Below are positions 1 to 6,655 of a stretch of DNA of 12,762 bases, in pieces. The DNA is from DASQFU01 sp035632955. GTDB lineage: Bacteria; Eisenbacteria; RBG-16-71-46. Made by a program: the position numbers and the translations under genes. The first letter of the stretch is position 1; every line of letters begins with the position of its first letter. The notes beneath the pieces are model-generated. The model was not told where the DNA came from and did not search any database. It worked only from the letters and a program-made list of their open reading frames with translations. The DNA lies in contig DASQFU010000038.1 of assembly GCA_035632955.1 (NCBI GenBank), positions 1 to 12,762 of the forward strand, read 5' to 3'.

Positions 1-1
1 C

Positions 2-88
2 GGCGTGCCGGGCGTGCCGGGTGCGGGCGGCACCGGCGCTGGCGGCCGCACTGGCTCGGGCGGGGGTCGCAGCGGAGGAGGCTCGTGA
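2..88 (+). CDS. C-terminal tail of upstream protein, probable efflux adaptor (partial)
   Basis: The frame beginning at base 2 reads 28 codons to a TGA at 86-88. It encodes a very glycine-rich tail (GVPGVPGAGG, then a G/S/T/R-rich stretch ending GGGS). The stop shares its last base with the ATG of the permease at 88, giving a TGATG overlap, so the two are probably translationally coupled. MacA/HlyD-type periplasmic adaptor proteins are often encoded just before MacB-type permeases and sometimes end in low-complexity tails. That context is the only reason for the adaptor guess, because no adaptor domain lies inside the window. The 5' part is missing. An ATPase or unrelated protein with a glycine-rich end remains possible. 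Confidence 0.55.
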   Translation, partial: GVPGVPGAGGTGAGGRTGSGGGRSGGGS

Positions 89-1311
89 TGCCGATCGGCG
101 AAACCCTGAGCGTCGCCCTCGAGGCGTTGCGCGCGAACAAGTTGCGATCGTTCCTCACCATGCTCGGCATCGTCATCGGTGTGGCGGCCGTGATCGCCAT
201 GGTCGCCCTCGGCCGCGGCGCCCAGCAATCGGTCCAGCAGCGCATCGCTTCGCTCGGGACGACGCTGTTGACCGTGACGCCGGGACAACAGCGCGGTCCG
301 GGCTTCGTCGCATCCCAGACCGACCGTGCGCCGCTGACGCTGGACGATGCCGCCGCGATCGAAGCGCGGGCGACGTCGGTCGCCGGCGTTCAGCCGGAGA
401 TGTCGCGCTCGCTCCAGGTGGTCTTCGAGAACCACAACACGAGCACCTCGGTGATCGGCGCGACGGCGAATTATCTCGAAGTCCGCAAGTTCGCGATCGC
501 CGACGGGCGGATGTTCACCGCCGGCGAGGACGCCGCGCGCCGGCGCGTCGCGGTCCTCGGACCGCAAGTGCTAGCGGATCTCGGGATCGGTTCCGCGGCG
601 ACGTTCGTCGGCGAGAACATCCGCATCGCCGGCGTCCAGTTCGAAGTCGTCGGCGTGCTCGCGGCCAAGGGTCAGGGTGGCGGCTTCTCGAATCCCGACG
701 ACCAGGTGCTGGTGCCGATCCAGACCGCGCGCTATCGCCTGATGGGGGACTCTCGGCTGCGCTCGATCAACGTGCTCGCCCCGTCGGAGCAGGAGATCCC
801 GGTCACGATGGCCGAAGTGCAGCGGATCCTGCGCCGCGAGCATCGCCTCCGGGCCGGGCGGGAGGACGACTTCACGGTCCGCAATCAGGCGGATTTCCTC
901 GCCACGCTCGGCGAGACCACGCAGGTCTTCACGTATCTGCTCGCGGGCATCGCTGCCGTGAGCCTGCTCGTCGGTGGGATCGGCATCATGAACATCATGC
1001 TGGTCTCGGTGACCGAGCGCACCCGTGAAATCGGCGTTCGCAAAGCGCTGGGCGCCACGCAGGGGAACATCCTGCTGCAGTTCCTGATCGAAGCCGTCGT
1101 GCTCTGTCTTTTGGGTGGCATCATCGGTATCGCGATTGGCGCGGGGTCCGCCATGTTCTTGCACTCCGCCTTCCAGTGGCAGACGTCGGTCGGGATGTCC
1201 TCGATCGTGCTCGCGTTCGTGTTCGCGGCGGCGGTCGGAATCCTGTTCGGCGTGTGGCCGGCGCGGCGGGCGGCGGCGCTCGATCCAATCGAGGCGCTGC
1301 GTTACGAGTGA
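88..1311 (+). CDS. MacB/FtsX-type ABC transporter permease, no ATPase domain
   Basis: This is a 407-residue inner-membrane permease of the MacB/FtsX family, in which a separate ATPase drives export of small molecules or peptides, or lipoprotein handling, with a periplasmic adaptor. One membrane helix lies at about 22-42, a large periplasmic MacB_PCD-type domain at about 45-275, and three helices at about 282-306, 329-356 and 370-391. The family signature ERTREIGVRKALGA follows TM2, and the protein ends with the typical ARRAAALDPIEALRYE. GGAGGAG at 74-80 fits ATG 88 (7-nt gap) better than the GTG at 85. There is no Walker A or ABC signature, so the ATPase must be encoded elsewhere, most likely further upstream than the visible tail. 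The substrate cannot be predicted. Confidence 0.9.
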   Translation: MPIGETLSVALEALRANKLRSFLTMLGIVIGVAAVIAMVALGRGAQQSVQQRIASLGTTLLTVTPGQQRGPGFVASQTDRAPLTLDDAAAIEARATSVAGVQPEMSRSLQVVFENHNTSTSVIGATANYLEVRKFAIADGRMFTAGEDAARRRVAVLGPQVLADLGIGSAATFVGENIRIAGVQFEVVGVLAAKGQGGGFSNPDDQVLVPIQTARYRLMGDSRLRSINVLAPSEQEIPVTMAEVQRILRREHRLRAGREDDFTVRNQADFLATLGETTQVFTYLLAGIAAVSLLVGGIGIMNIMLVSVTERTREIGVRKALGATQGNILLQFLIEAVVLCLLGGIIGIAIGAGSAMFLHSAFQWQTSVGMSSIVLAFVFAAAVGILFGVWPARRAAALDPIEALRYE

Positions 1312-1316
1312 CGCGT

Positions 1317-1337
1317 GCGGGCCGGCCTGCGGCCCGT
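1317..1337 (+). terminator. GC-rich hairpin after the permease gene
   Basis: CGGGCCG at 1318-1324 pairs perfectly with CGGCCCG at 1330-1336 across a 5-nt loop, and G1317/T1337 adds a wobble pair. It starts six bases after the permease stop. Only a GTGTTAG follows, not a real T-tract, so a factor-independent terminator is possible but not certain. Confidence 0.4.
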
Positions 1338-1385
1338 GTTAGGCTCCCGGCGATCGTCTCGAACTCGATCTCCGGGAGGTGACCC

Positions 1386-2069
1386 ATGAAGCTCGCTCGT
1401 TCGGGAATCGCGGCACTGCTGCTTGCGATGCCCCTCGTATTCGGCGTAGCGCAGGCAGCTCTGACCGAGGACCAACTCGCCAAACGCCTCGCGGATGCGG
1501 GCGCTGTCTACCAGGAGTTGGTCCGCACCCCCGACCGCGGGATTCCCGAGGCCCTCCACGACAAGTGCAAGTGCGTCGCGGTGTTTCCGCACGTCTACAA
1601 AGGCGCGATCGGATTCGGCGCGCGTCATGGCAACGGCGTGGCGACCTGTCGCGACGCAGCGGGCCACTGGAGCCCGGTCGCGTTCCTCAAGCTGACCGGC
1701 GGGAGCTGGGGGCTGCAGCTCGGGGCCACGGCCACGGATGTCGTGCTGTTCTTCATGACCGAGCGCGGAGCGCAATCGCTGCTCGAGAGCAAGTTCACGC
1801 TCGGCGCCAACGCTGGCGTCGCGGCGGGTCCGGTCGGTCGTACGGCGGAGGCCAGCACTGACCTCAAGCTCGAGGCCGAGATCTACTCCTATGCGCGGTC
1901 GAAGGGATTGTTTGCGGGTCTTTCGTTGGAAGGCGCGCGGCTGGCCGCCGATGAAAAGGCCAACCGCCAGTTCTACGGCGCGCCAGTGAGCGCGAAGGCG
2001 CTGCTGTTCGAGCACGGCGCTCCGCGTCGGCCGCCGGAGGGAGAGGCCTTCCTCGGTCTCCTGCCGTAG
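1386..2069 (+). CDS. Exported SYLF (Ysc84/DUF500) domain protein
   Basis: This is a 227-residue protein with a clear signal peptide: MKLARSG, a hydrophobic stretch at 8-22, and probable cleavage after AQA at 24. The rest matches the SYLF/Ysc84 fold: CKCVAVFPHV (about 60), KGAIGFGARHGNGVATCR, GGSWGLQLGATATDVVLF (about 110), LGANAGVAAGPVGR (about 140), and the C-terminal YSYARSKGLFAGLSLEGA plus FYG. In eukaryotes the domain binds phosphoinositides and actin. In bacteria such proteins are periplasmic or envelope-associated, with mostly unknown roles, perhaps lipid binding. GGGAGGTGA at 1374-1382 gives a strong ribosome binding site for ATG 1386. It lies 74 nt after the permease, behind a hairpin, so it may be a separate unit. 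Confidence 0.88.
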   Translation: MKLARSGIAALLLAMPLVFGVAQAALTEDQLAKRLADAGAVYQELVRTPDRGIPEALHDKCKCVAVFPHVYKGAIGFGARHGNGVATCRDAAGHWSPVAFLKLTGGSWGLQLGATATDVVLFFMTERGAQSLLESKFTLGANAGVAAGPVGRTAEASTDLKLEAEIYSYARSKGLFAGLSLEGARLAADEKANRQFYGAPVSAKALLFEHGAPRRPPEGEAFLGLLP

Positions 2070-2070
2070 T

Positions 2071-2122
2071 GCTCGCGCGCGGAGTCGCGCGGCGAAGAGA
2101 TGCCGCGCGACTGCGCGGGAGC
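2071..2122. terminator. Strong hairpin between converging genes, possible bidirectional terminator
   Basis: AGTCGCGCGGC at 2083-2093 pairs perfectly over 11 bp with GCCGCGCGACT at 2102-2112, with an 8-nt loop. Flanking GCTC/GAGC and CGCGC/GCGCG segments can extend the stem outwards with a small internal bulge. It sits between the stop of the SYLF gene (2069) and the stop of the response regulator on the other strand (2147). There is no T-tract on either side, so termination may need Rho or rest on stem strength. Confidence 0.5.
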
Positions 2123-2146
2123 GAAGTGATCAGCGCGACTCCCGGT

Positions 2147-3490
2147 TCAGGGATGGATCGAATCCGGGCGCCAGCCGAGCTTCTTCATCTTCTTATAGAG
2201 GTGGCTGCGCTCGAGACCCAGGCGCGAGGCCGCCTGCGTCACGTTGCCCCCCGTCGCGAGCAGCGCCGCCTCGATCTGACGCTTCTCGAACTCGTGCACC
2301 GCCTCGCTCAGACCCAGATCGTGAGCCGGCGGCGGCTCGCTGCCCGGGGGAAGCACCGCGCGCACGTGCTCGGGACCGATGGTCGCGCCGGGGCTCATGA
2401 TGATCAGCCGCTCGATAAGGTTGCGCAGCTCGCGCACGTTGCCCGGGAACGAATGGCGCTGCAGCAGCTCGACCGCACCCGGCGCAAACGTCCGCGGCCT
2501 GCCGCTGGTCTCCTTCGCGAGCTGCGCCGTGAAGTGCTCGACCAGGAGCGGGATGTCATCCCGGCGCTCGCGGAGCGGCGGGACGGTGATCGGGATCACG
2601 GCGAGGCGAAAGTAGAGGTCGTCGCGGAACGAGTTCGACGGGCTCCGGTCGGTCAGGCTGCGATTGGTGGCGGCAATGACGCGGACGTCGACGCGAATCG
2701 CGCGATTGCCGCCGACGCGCGTCAGCTCGCCTTCCTGCAGCACGCGCAGCAGCTTGGTCTGGGCGCGCGGGCTCAGGTCTCCGACTTCGTCGAGGAACAG
2801 CGTGCCGCCGTGCGCTTCTTCGAAACGCCCTCGACGCGCCTGGGTCGCTCCGGTGAACGAGCCCCGCTCGTGCCCGAACAGCTCCGATTCGATCAACTCC
2901 TCCGGAATGGCGGAGCAGTTGACCGCGACGAACGGCATCTCGCGACGCGGTCCGGAGGCGTGCAGCGCACGCGCGACGAGTTCCTTGCCGGTGCCGTGCT
3001 CGCCTTGAATCAGCACCCGCGAGGTGCTCGGTCCGGCGAGCGCGATCTCGCGCAGCAGACCCTGAACCGCGGCCGAGCGGCCGACGATCGGCAGCATCCA
3101 AGGGCGGCGCAGCGAGCGGTTCTCGGTCGCGAGCGCCCGCGCGGTCGCCGCATTGCGGAGCAGCACGAGCAGGCGCTCGAGTCCGAGCGGCTTCTCGAGA
3201 AAGTCGTAGGCGCCGAGCCGCGTGGCGCGAACCGCGGCGTCGATGGTCGCGTGGCCGGACATCATGATGACCGTGGTCTCCGGAGTCCCCGTCATGATCT
3301 CCGCCAGCAGATCCAGGCCGCTGCCGTCGGGGAGCGAGACGTCGAGGAGCACGAAGTCGTACGCCTCGCGGAGCGCGCGCGCCTCGGCGAGCGTCGCGGC
3401 GCAATCGACCTGATAACCCTCGCGGCCGAGAGCGCCTTGCAGGCTGGTCAGGATGTTGGCTTCATCGTCGACGACCAGCAGGGATGGCAT
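2147..3490 (-). CDS. NtrX/NtrC-family sigma-54-dependent response regulator
   Basis: This is a 447-residue cytoplasmic transcription activator. The receiver domain (1-118) has the acidic pair D8/D9, phospho-acceptor D50 in LLDVSLPDG, S78 and K100. The AAA+ sigma-54 interaction domain (about 133-370) has Walker A GEHGTGKE at 163-170, the sigma-54 contact loop as GSFTGA at 210-215 instead of the usual GAFTGA, Walker B TLFLDE at 230-235, and the arginine-finger segment FRDDLYFRL. A Fis-type helix-turn-helix ends the protein (414-440, GGNVTQAASRLGL then LYKKMKKLGW), which resembles NtrX. Its ATG comes 2 nt after the stop of the kinase gene, so they form one operon and are probably cognate partners. 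It should activate sigma-54 promoters when phosphorylated. The exact orthology to NtrX rather than another NtrC-type group is inferred. Confidence 0.93.
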   Translation of the reverse strand: MPSLLVVDDEANILTSLQGALGREGYQVDCAATLAEARALREAYDFVLLDVSLPDGSGLDLLAEIMTGTPETTVIMMSGHATIDAAVRATRLGAYDFLEKPLGLERLLVLLRNAATARALATENRSLRRPWMLPIVGRSAAVQGLLREIALAGPSTSRVLIQGEHGTGKELVARALHASGPRREMPFVAVNCSAIPEELIESELFGHERGSFTGATQARRGRFEEAHGGTLFLDEVGDLSPRAQTKLLRVLQEGELTRVGGNRAIRVDVRVIAATNRSLTDRSPSNSFRDDLYFRLAVIPITVPPLRERRDDIPLLVEHFTAQLAKETSGRPRTFAPGAVELLQRHSFPGNVRELRNLIERLIIMSPGATIGPEHVRAVLPPGSEPPPAHDLGLSEAVHEFEKRQIEAALLATGGNVTQAASRLGLERSHLYKKMKKLGWRPDSIHP

Positions 3491-3492
3491 GG

Positions 3493-5190
3493 TCAGGTCC
3501 TCGGTTCAACTGGGATGCGGATGCGAAACGTGGTGCCCGGTCCGGGATCGCCATCGACCGTGATCGTGCCGTGATGATCGTTCACGATCCGCTCGACGAT
3601 CGTCAGTCCCAAACCACTGCCATGGGCCTTGGTCGTGAACCCCGGCTCGAACAGGTGCGCCTTCTGCTCGGCGTCGAGACCGGGGCCGGTATCGGAGACC
3701 GCGACCTCCAGCATCTCGCTCGCGATCGCCGCCGAAACGACGACGCGGCCGTTCCCATCCAGCGCTTCGAGTCCGTTCTTGATCAGGTTCACCAGCGCCT
3801 GCCGCATCTGGCCCGCGTCCGCGTGAATCGTGGCGTCGCGGTCGGGACGGGCGAAGCTCAGGCGACCCTCGGCGACGTCGCGCACGTACAGCGTTTCGAG
3901 CTGGGACAGCAGGTTGGAGAGAGCCACCGGCGCCAGCCGCGGGGCCGGGAACCGCCCGAACTCCGAGAACTCCTGGAGCAGGCGCTTGAGTGTTTCGACT
4001 TCCTGGGCGACCACGCGGGCAGCCTGATCGAGGATCTGCGGGAAGTCCGCCCGCTTCAGCTCGTAGCTGCGCTTGAGATCGGCGACCGATACGGCGATCG
4101 GGGTGAGCGGATTCTTGATCTCGTGCGCCACCTTGCGCGCCATCTGGCTCCATGCCGCCTGGCGCTCGCTCGTGAGGAGCCGAGCGCGATAGGTCTGCAG
4201 ATCGCTTCGCATCCCGTCGAGTGCGATGACCAGCGTCTGTAGCTCGCGGACGCTGTCGAGCTTCAACGGCCGATCCCAGCGACCCTGCGACAGCTCGTGA
4301 GAATAGGCGGCCAGTTGCTCGACCGGCCGTGAGATCTGCGACGACCAGAAGATTCCGAGCAGGATGGCGATGCCCACGCCCATCACGCCGAGAAACGCCG
4401 CGGTGAGCTGCAATGTGGCGATGGTTTGATCGGCCGGCGCCGTCGAGACCAGCCCGGTGATGCTCGCATGGGGCGATGGACCGACTTCCAGTGCGAAGCT
4501 CCGGCCGAGATAGGAGCCGCCGCCGAGCTCGAGTCGATCGAAGCGTTTCGCGGCCGGGAGAGCGGATTGCTGCGCGCTGTCGAGCGTCGCGGCCACGACG
4601 CGGTCCTGAGCGTCGCGCAGGATAAGCTCGACGCCGCTCGCTCGCCCGAGCCGGGTCAGGAACGCCGAATCGAAGACCAGGCCTCCTTGCAGCAGGCCTG
4701 CCGTCGCGTTCTCGTAGCGGATCGGCGCCGTCGCGGTCATCGCGAGCCCGGGGGCGCCTTCGAGTTGCGCGATCGCGAGCCCGGGGCGTTGCGTCGCTCC
4801 GACGCGCCACGGCTCCTGCTCGTCGCGCGTCGTCAGCGAGGCATCGGCGACGACGTTGCCGCTCGAATCCACGACCTGGAGGAAATCCAGGTCGAGCAGG
4901 AAGCGCCGTTCCGCGACGTGCTCGGAGAGATCGCGGTTGCCCTCCGGTCGCAGCAGGTAGAGCCGCTTGAACGTGGGATCCCGGCCGAGGATCCGAAGCT
5001 TGCCAGCCAGCTGTTCCCCATCGAATCGCAGGCGCGTCTGGAGACTGCCGAGCGCAGCGTTCAGCCGCTCGGTGGCCTGCGTCCGCATCATGACCCCGAT
5101 CCTCTGCGAGAGCAGGAACATCACGATCGCGAGCGGCACGAGCGCCACCAGCGAAGAGCCGAGAATCAGCCGGGAGCGGAGCGATCTCAT
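3493..5190 (-). CDS. NtrY-like membrane sensor histidine kinase
   Basis: This is a 565-residue inner-membrane sensor kinase. TM1 lies at about 8-29, a periplasmic Cache-like sensor region at about 33-255, and TM2 at about 258-283, followed by HAMP (about 284-337). The HisKA domain has H356 in VAHEIKNPLTPI, which is very like NtrY. The ATPase domain has the N box NLIKNGLEAL (468-477), G1 DTGPGLD (500-506), F box FEPGFTT (514-520) and G2 GSGLGL (524-529). I chose ATG 5190 because it overlaps the stop of the preceding gene in an ATGA and is followed at once by TM1. The frame stays open to 5574, but that stretch has no family features and lies opposite real coding sequence. It phosphorylates the regulator encoded directly downstream. 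The signal is unknown. Confidence 0.93.
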   Translation of the reverse strand: MRSLRSRLILGSSLVALVPLAIVMFLLSQRIGVMMRTQATERLNAALGSLQTRLRFDGEQLAGKLRILGRDPTFKRLYLLRPEGNRDLSEHVAERRFLLDLDFLQVVDSSGNVVADASLTTRDEQEPWRVGATQRPGLAIAQLEGAPGLAMTATAPIRYENATAGLLQGGLVFDSAFLTRLGRASGVELILRDAQDRVVAATLDSAQQSALPAAKRFDRLELGGGSYLGRSFALEVGPSPHASITGLVSTAPADQTIATLQLTAAFLGVMGVGIAILLGIFWSSQISRPVEQLAAYSHELSQGRWDRPLKLDSVRELQTLVIALDGMRSDLQTYRARLLTSERQAAWSQMARKVAHEIKNPLTPIAVSVADLKRSYELKRADFPQILDQAARVVAQEVETLKRLLQEFSEFGRFPAPRLAPVALSNLLSQLETLYVRDVAEGRLSFARPDRDATIHADAGQMRQALVNLIKNGLEALDGNGRVVVSAAIASEMLEVAVSDTGPGLDAEQKAHLFEPGFTTKAHGSGLGLTIVERIVNDHHGTITVDGDPGPGTTFRIRIPVEPRT

Positions 5191-6332
5191 GGCCGATCCT
5201 TCGGTCCGCACACCAGCATGTCTGCGAGCACTCCGGCGCCGAGCGCGCTCACGTAACGCCGTAGTTCGGGCGCACCCACGATCGGGCAGCGCACGGTGAA
5301 GATTGGCGTGACGTTCGCCGGTGGCGCCGAGGCGGGAGCGTCCACGTAGCTCAGGCGAACGGTACGCGCCGGTTTCGAATACGGAACACGATTGAGGAAC
5401 CGCTCCATCGTTCGCGACCCCGGCAAGGCAGGATCCACGTTGTAGTGCGTGCCAGAGTCCGCTCGCACGCGCAGATTGGAGTTGGTGGTCAATGGTTCTC
5501 GGTGCCAAGGATCGAGATCGCCGCGAAACAAGTCCCGATTGAGGGCATACAACGCGGCCCAATCGGGAACCCACATCGTGGAGTCTCCCGGACCGGAGTT
5601 ATCGATTGCCCTCGCAGCGACGACGCCGCGCGGCCGGTTGCCATAAGAGAAATCGCGCCACTTGGGGTCTTGGCGCAGGTGCGTGGACAGCTCGCCTGGC
5701 CAGAAGATGGCGACGTCGAGATGCCCTCGCTCCAACGCGATCTCTTCGTCCGCCGGATCGTCGAACAGGCGCAGGTGAAGGGTGTCGGGCCACGGAGCGT
5801 CCGCGACGCCCATGCGCACTAGGCGATACGAGCGCTCGCTGCCGACCTCCGACCGATAGAGGCTGTCCGGCAACGGCGGTCGAATCACGAGCCCCGGGCA
5901 CGAGAACAGGAGATTCTGTCGCTGCGCCGACGGGACACCAATCCGCAGGAGTGCCGGCGCGCGCATCGGCGGTCGCTCGACCAGGATCCGAACGCGCTCC
6001 AGGCGCTTCTCCTTCTTCAACGAACCCGACGTCAGCGTCGCGAGCGCTAGCTCGCGATCGTAAGCGCGCGCCACTTCGCCGGTCGCGATGGGCTTGCCCC
6101 GCGACGTGAAGGTCAGGAGATCGCCTGGCTCCAGGGCGAGCGAGTCGGAGATCGTGATGTAGATCCGTTCGTCTCGCGTCCAGGCGACGGTGGCGTTCAC
6201 GGCGATGGGATCACCGAATGCCGGATCGATCGTGCCGGCGAGAGCAAAGAACATCACGGCCAGCGCGACGCCGGCGAGCCTCGCTACGGGTCGCGCCGGT
6301 AAGTGCGTTTGCGGTGTGTCTCGAATGGCCAT
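5187..6332 (-). CDS. Exported protein of unknown function, possible substrate-binding-like partner of the kinase
   Basis: This is a 381-residue protein with an N-terminal signal sequence: positive MAIRDTPQTHLPARPVAR, hydrophobic 19-33, possible cleavage after AFG at 40. Residues about 45-118 look like a small beta-rich domain (EPGDLLTFTSRGKPIATGEV). Residues about 125-381 carry blocks weakly reminiscent of periplasmic binding proteins (LRIGVPSAQRQNLLFSC; LRLFDDPADEEIALERGHLD followed by VAIFWPGELS), a pattern like the 'element count, then D-V-A' stretch of solute-binding folds. I do not recognise the family. It is the first gene of the operon, and its TGA overlaps the kinase ATG, so a role in signal perception or in the same envelope process is plausible. 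The start is ATG 6332 with a poorly spaced GGAG just before it, so initiation may be weak. Confidence 0.72.
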   Translation of the reverse strand: MAIRDTPQTHLPARPVARLAGVALAVMFFALAGTIDPAFGDPIAVNATVAWTRDERIYITISDSLALEPGDLLTFTSRGKPIATGEVARAYDRELALATLTSGSLKKEKRLERVRILVERPPMRAPALLRIGVPSAQRQNLLFSCPGLVIRPPLPDSLYRSEVGSERSYRLVRMGVADAPWPDTLHLRLFDDPADEEIALERGHLDVAIFWPGELSTHLRQDPKWRDFSYGNRPRGVVAARAIDNSGPGDSTMWVPDWAALYALNRDLFRGDLDPWHREPLTTNSNLRVRADSGTHYNVDPALPGSRTMERFLNRVPYSKPARTVRLSYVDAPASAPPANVTPIFTVRCPIVGAPELRRYVSALGAGVLADMLVCGPKDRP

Positions 6333-6414
6333 CTCCGTGTCAGATCGGCATCGCTCGTCCGAGCGGCTGTGAATCGCAGTTCACCGCTGCGAGGCAGCCT
6401 CTGCCGCGCCGGGA

Positions 6415-6436
6415 CCTGTGTCAAGAGTGACACAGG
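6415..6436. promoter_or_regulatory. Perfect 9-bp inverted repeat, candidate enhancer or operator site
   Basis: CCTGTGTCA at 6415-6423 and TGACACAGG at 6428-6436 are exact reverse complements separated by AGAG. The two-fold symmetry and length suit a dimeric Fis-type activator. The centre lies about 100 bp upstream of the start expected from the rightward -24/-12 element (6498-6513), the usual distance for an enhancer-binding protein. GAGTGAC in the right arm recurs at 6443-6449 in a second, weaker repeat (GAGTG...CACTC, 6443-6459). The DNA-binding partner is inferred. A short RNA hairpin on the leftward transcript is the alternative reading. Confidence 0.5.
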
Positions 6437-6464
6437 AAGTTCGAGTGACGCGAGCACTCAAAAG

Positions 6465-6480
6465 AGCAAGTTGCTGTCCG
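6465..6480 (-). promoter_or_regulatory. Sigma-54-like -24/-12 element towards the signalling operon
   Basis: Read on the minus strand this is CGGACAG-CAAC-TTGCT. It keeps the GG and GC dinucleotides at the required 10-nt separation and has a perfect TTGCT -12 block, while the CAC of the -24 block is lost (8 of 12 consensus positions). A start near 6454 would give a leader of about 120 nt before ATG 6332, which would place the 6415-6436 palindrome inside the transcript. It would fit autoregulation, but it is a weak match. Confidence 0.3.
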
Positions 6481-6497
6481 ACAGCCTCCTGCAGCAT

Positions 6498-6513
6498 CGG
6501 CACGTCGCTTGAG
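6498..6513 (+). promoter_or_regulatory. Sigma-54-like -24/-12 element towards the lipoprotein gene
   Basis: CGGCACG-TCGC-TTGAG matches the sigma-54 consensus TGGCACG-N4-TTGCW at 9 of 12 positions, including the complete GGCACG. The weak point is GA instead of GC at -12. A start near 6524 would give a leader of about 130 nt. The 6415-6436 palindrome then lies at about -98. Confidence 0.38.
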
Positions 6514-6530
6514 ATAGCACCGTCCCGAGC

Positions 6531-6612
6531 GCGGCGCCAACCGAGCGCCGCCGATGCGGTCCTGGCCCACAAAGAACGACGGCCAGGCGTTCAGCGAGAG
6601 TTGCCGGCAACT
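6531..6612 (+). other. Three consecutive stem-loops in the predicted leader of the lipoprotein gene
   Basis: GCGGCGC/GCGCCGC (6531-6537 with 6545-6551, 7-nt loop), CCTGGCC/GGCCAGG (6561-6567 with 6581-6587, 13-nt loop) and the 14-bp perfect palindrome AGTTGCCGGCAACT (6599-6612) follow one another between the predicted start and ATG 6656. They could fold in the RNA leader or be DNA sites. No known riboswitch class is recognised. Confidence 0.4.
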
Positions 6613-6655
6613 GAAAGCTGATCGGACGCCAACACGCCGGTGGGAGAGAAGGACG

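Larger units (their letters stand above)
6333..6655. other. Divergent intergenic region rich in inverted repeats
   Basis: This 323-bp stretch separates the signalling operon (leaving leftwards) from the lipoprotein gene (leaving rightwards). I see no credible gene in it. The frame upstream of the lipoprotein start stays open to 6554, but its composition is not protein-like. The region holds several short inverted repeats: 6369-6384, 6393-6405, 6415-6436, 6443-6459, 6473-6485, 6531-6551, 6561-6587 and 6599-6612. It also holds two sigma-54-like elements. The most notable sites are listed separately. Confidence 0.7.

Noticed and set aside
21..1028. 335-codon plus-strand frame overlapping the permease
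   Set aside because: It is an R/A/G/P-rich shadow frame of the MacB-type permease.
2069..3574. Long plus-strand open frame of 501 codons
   Set aside because: It lies opposite the response regulator, whose domains are complete, and its translation is low-complexity R/A/D/E typical of antisense high-GC frames.
3484..5256. Plus-strand open frames of about 250-276 codons opposite the kinase
   Set aside because: They are antisense shadows of the kinase gene, with no domain or ribosome binding site.
5191..5574. Longer start for the histidine kinase
   Set aside because: The extra 128 codons overlap the exported-protein gene and have no kinase feature. The ATGA overlap at 5187-5190 and TM1 directly after it fit a start at 5190.
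6554..6655. Upstream in-frame ATG for the lipoprotein
   Set aside because: It would place a charged, non-hydrophobic 34-residue segment before the signal sequence and has no good ribosome binding site, whereas 6656 has AGAAGGA.
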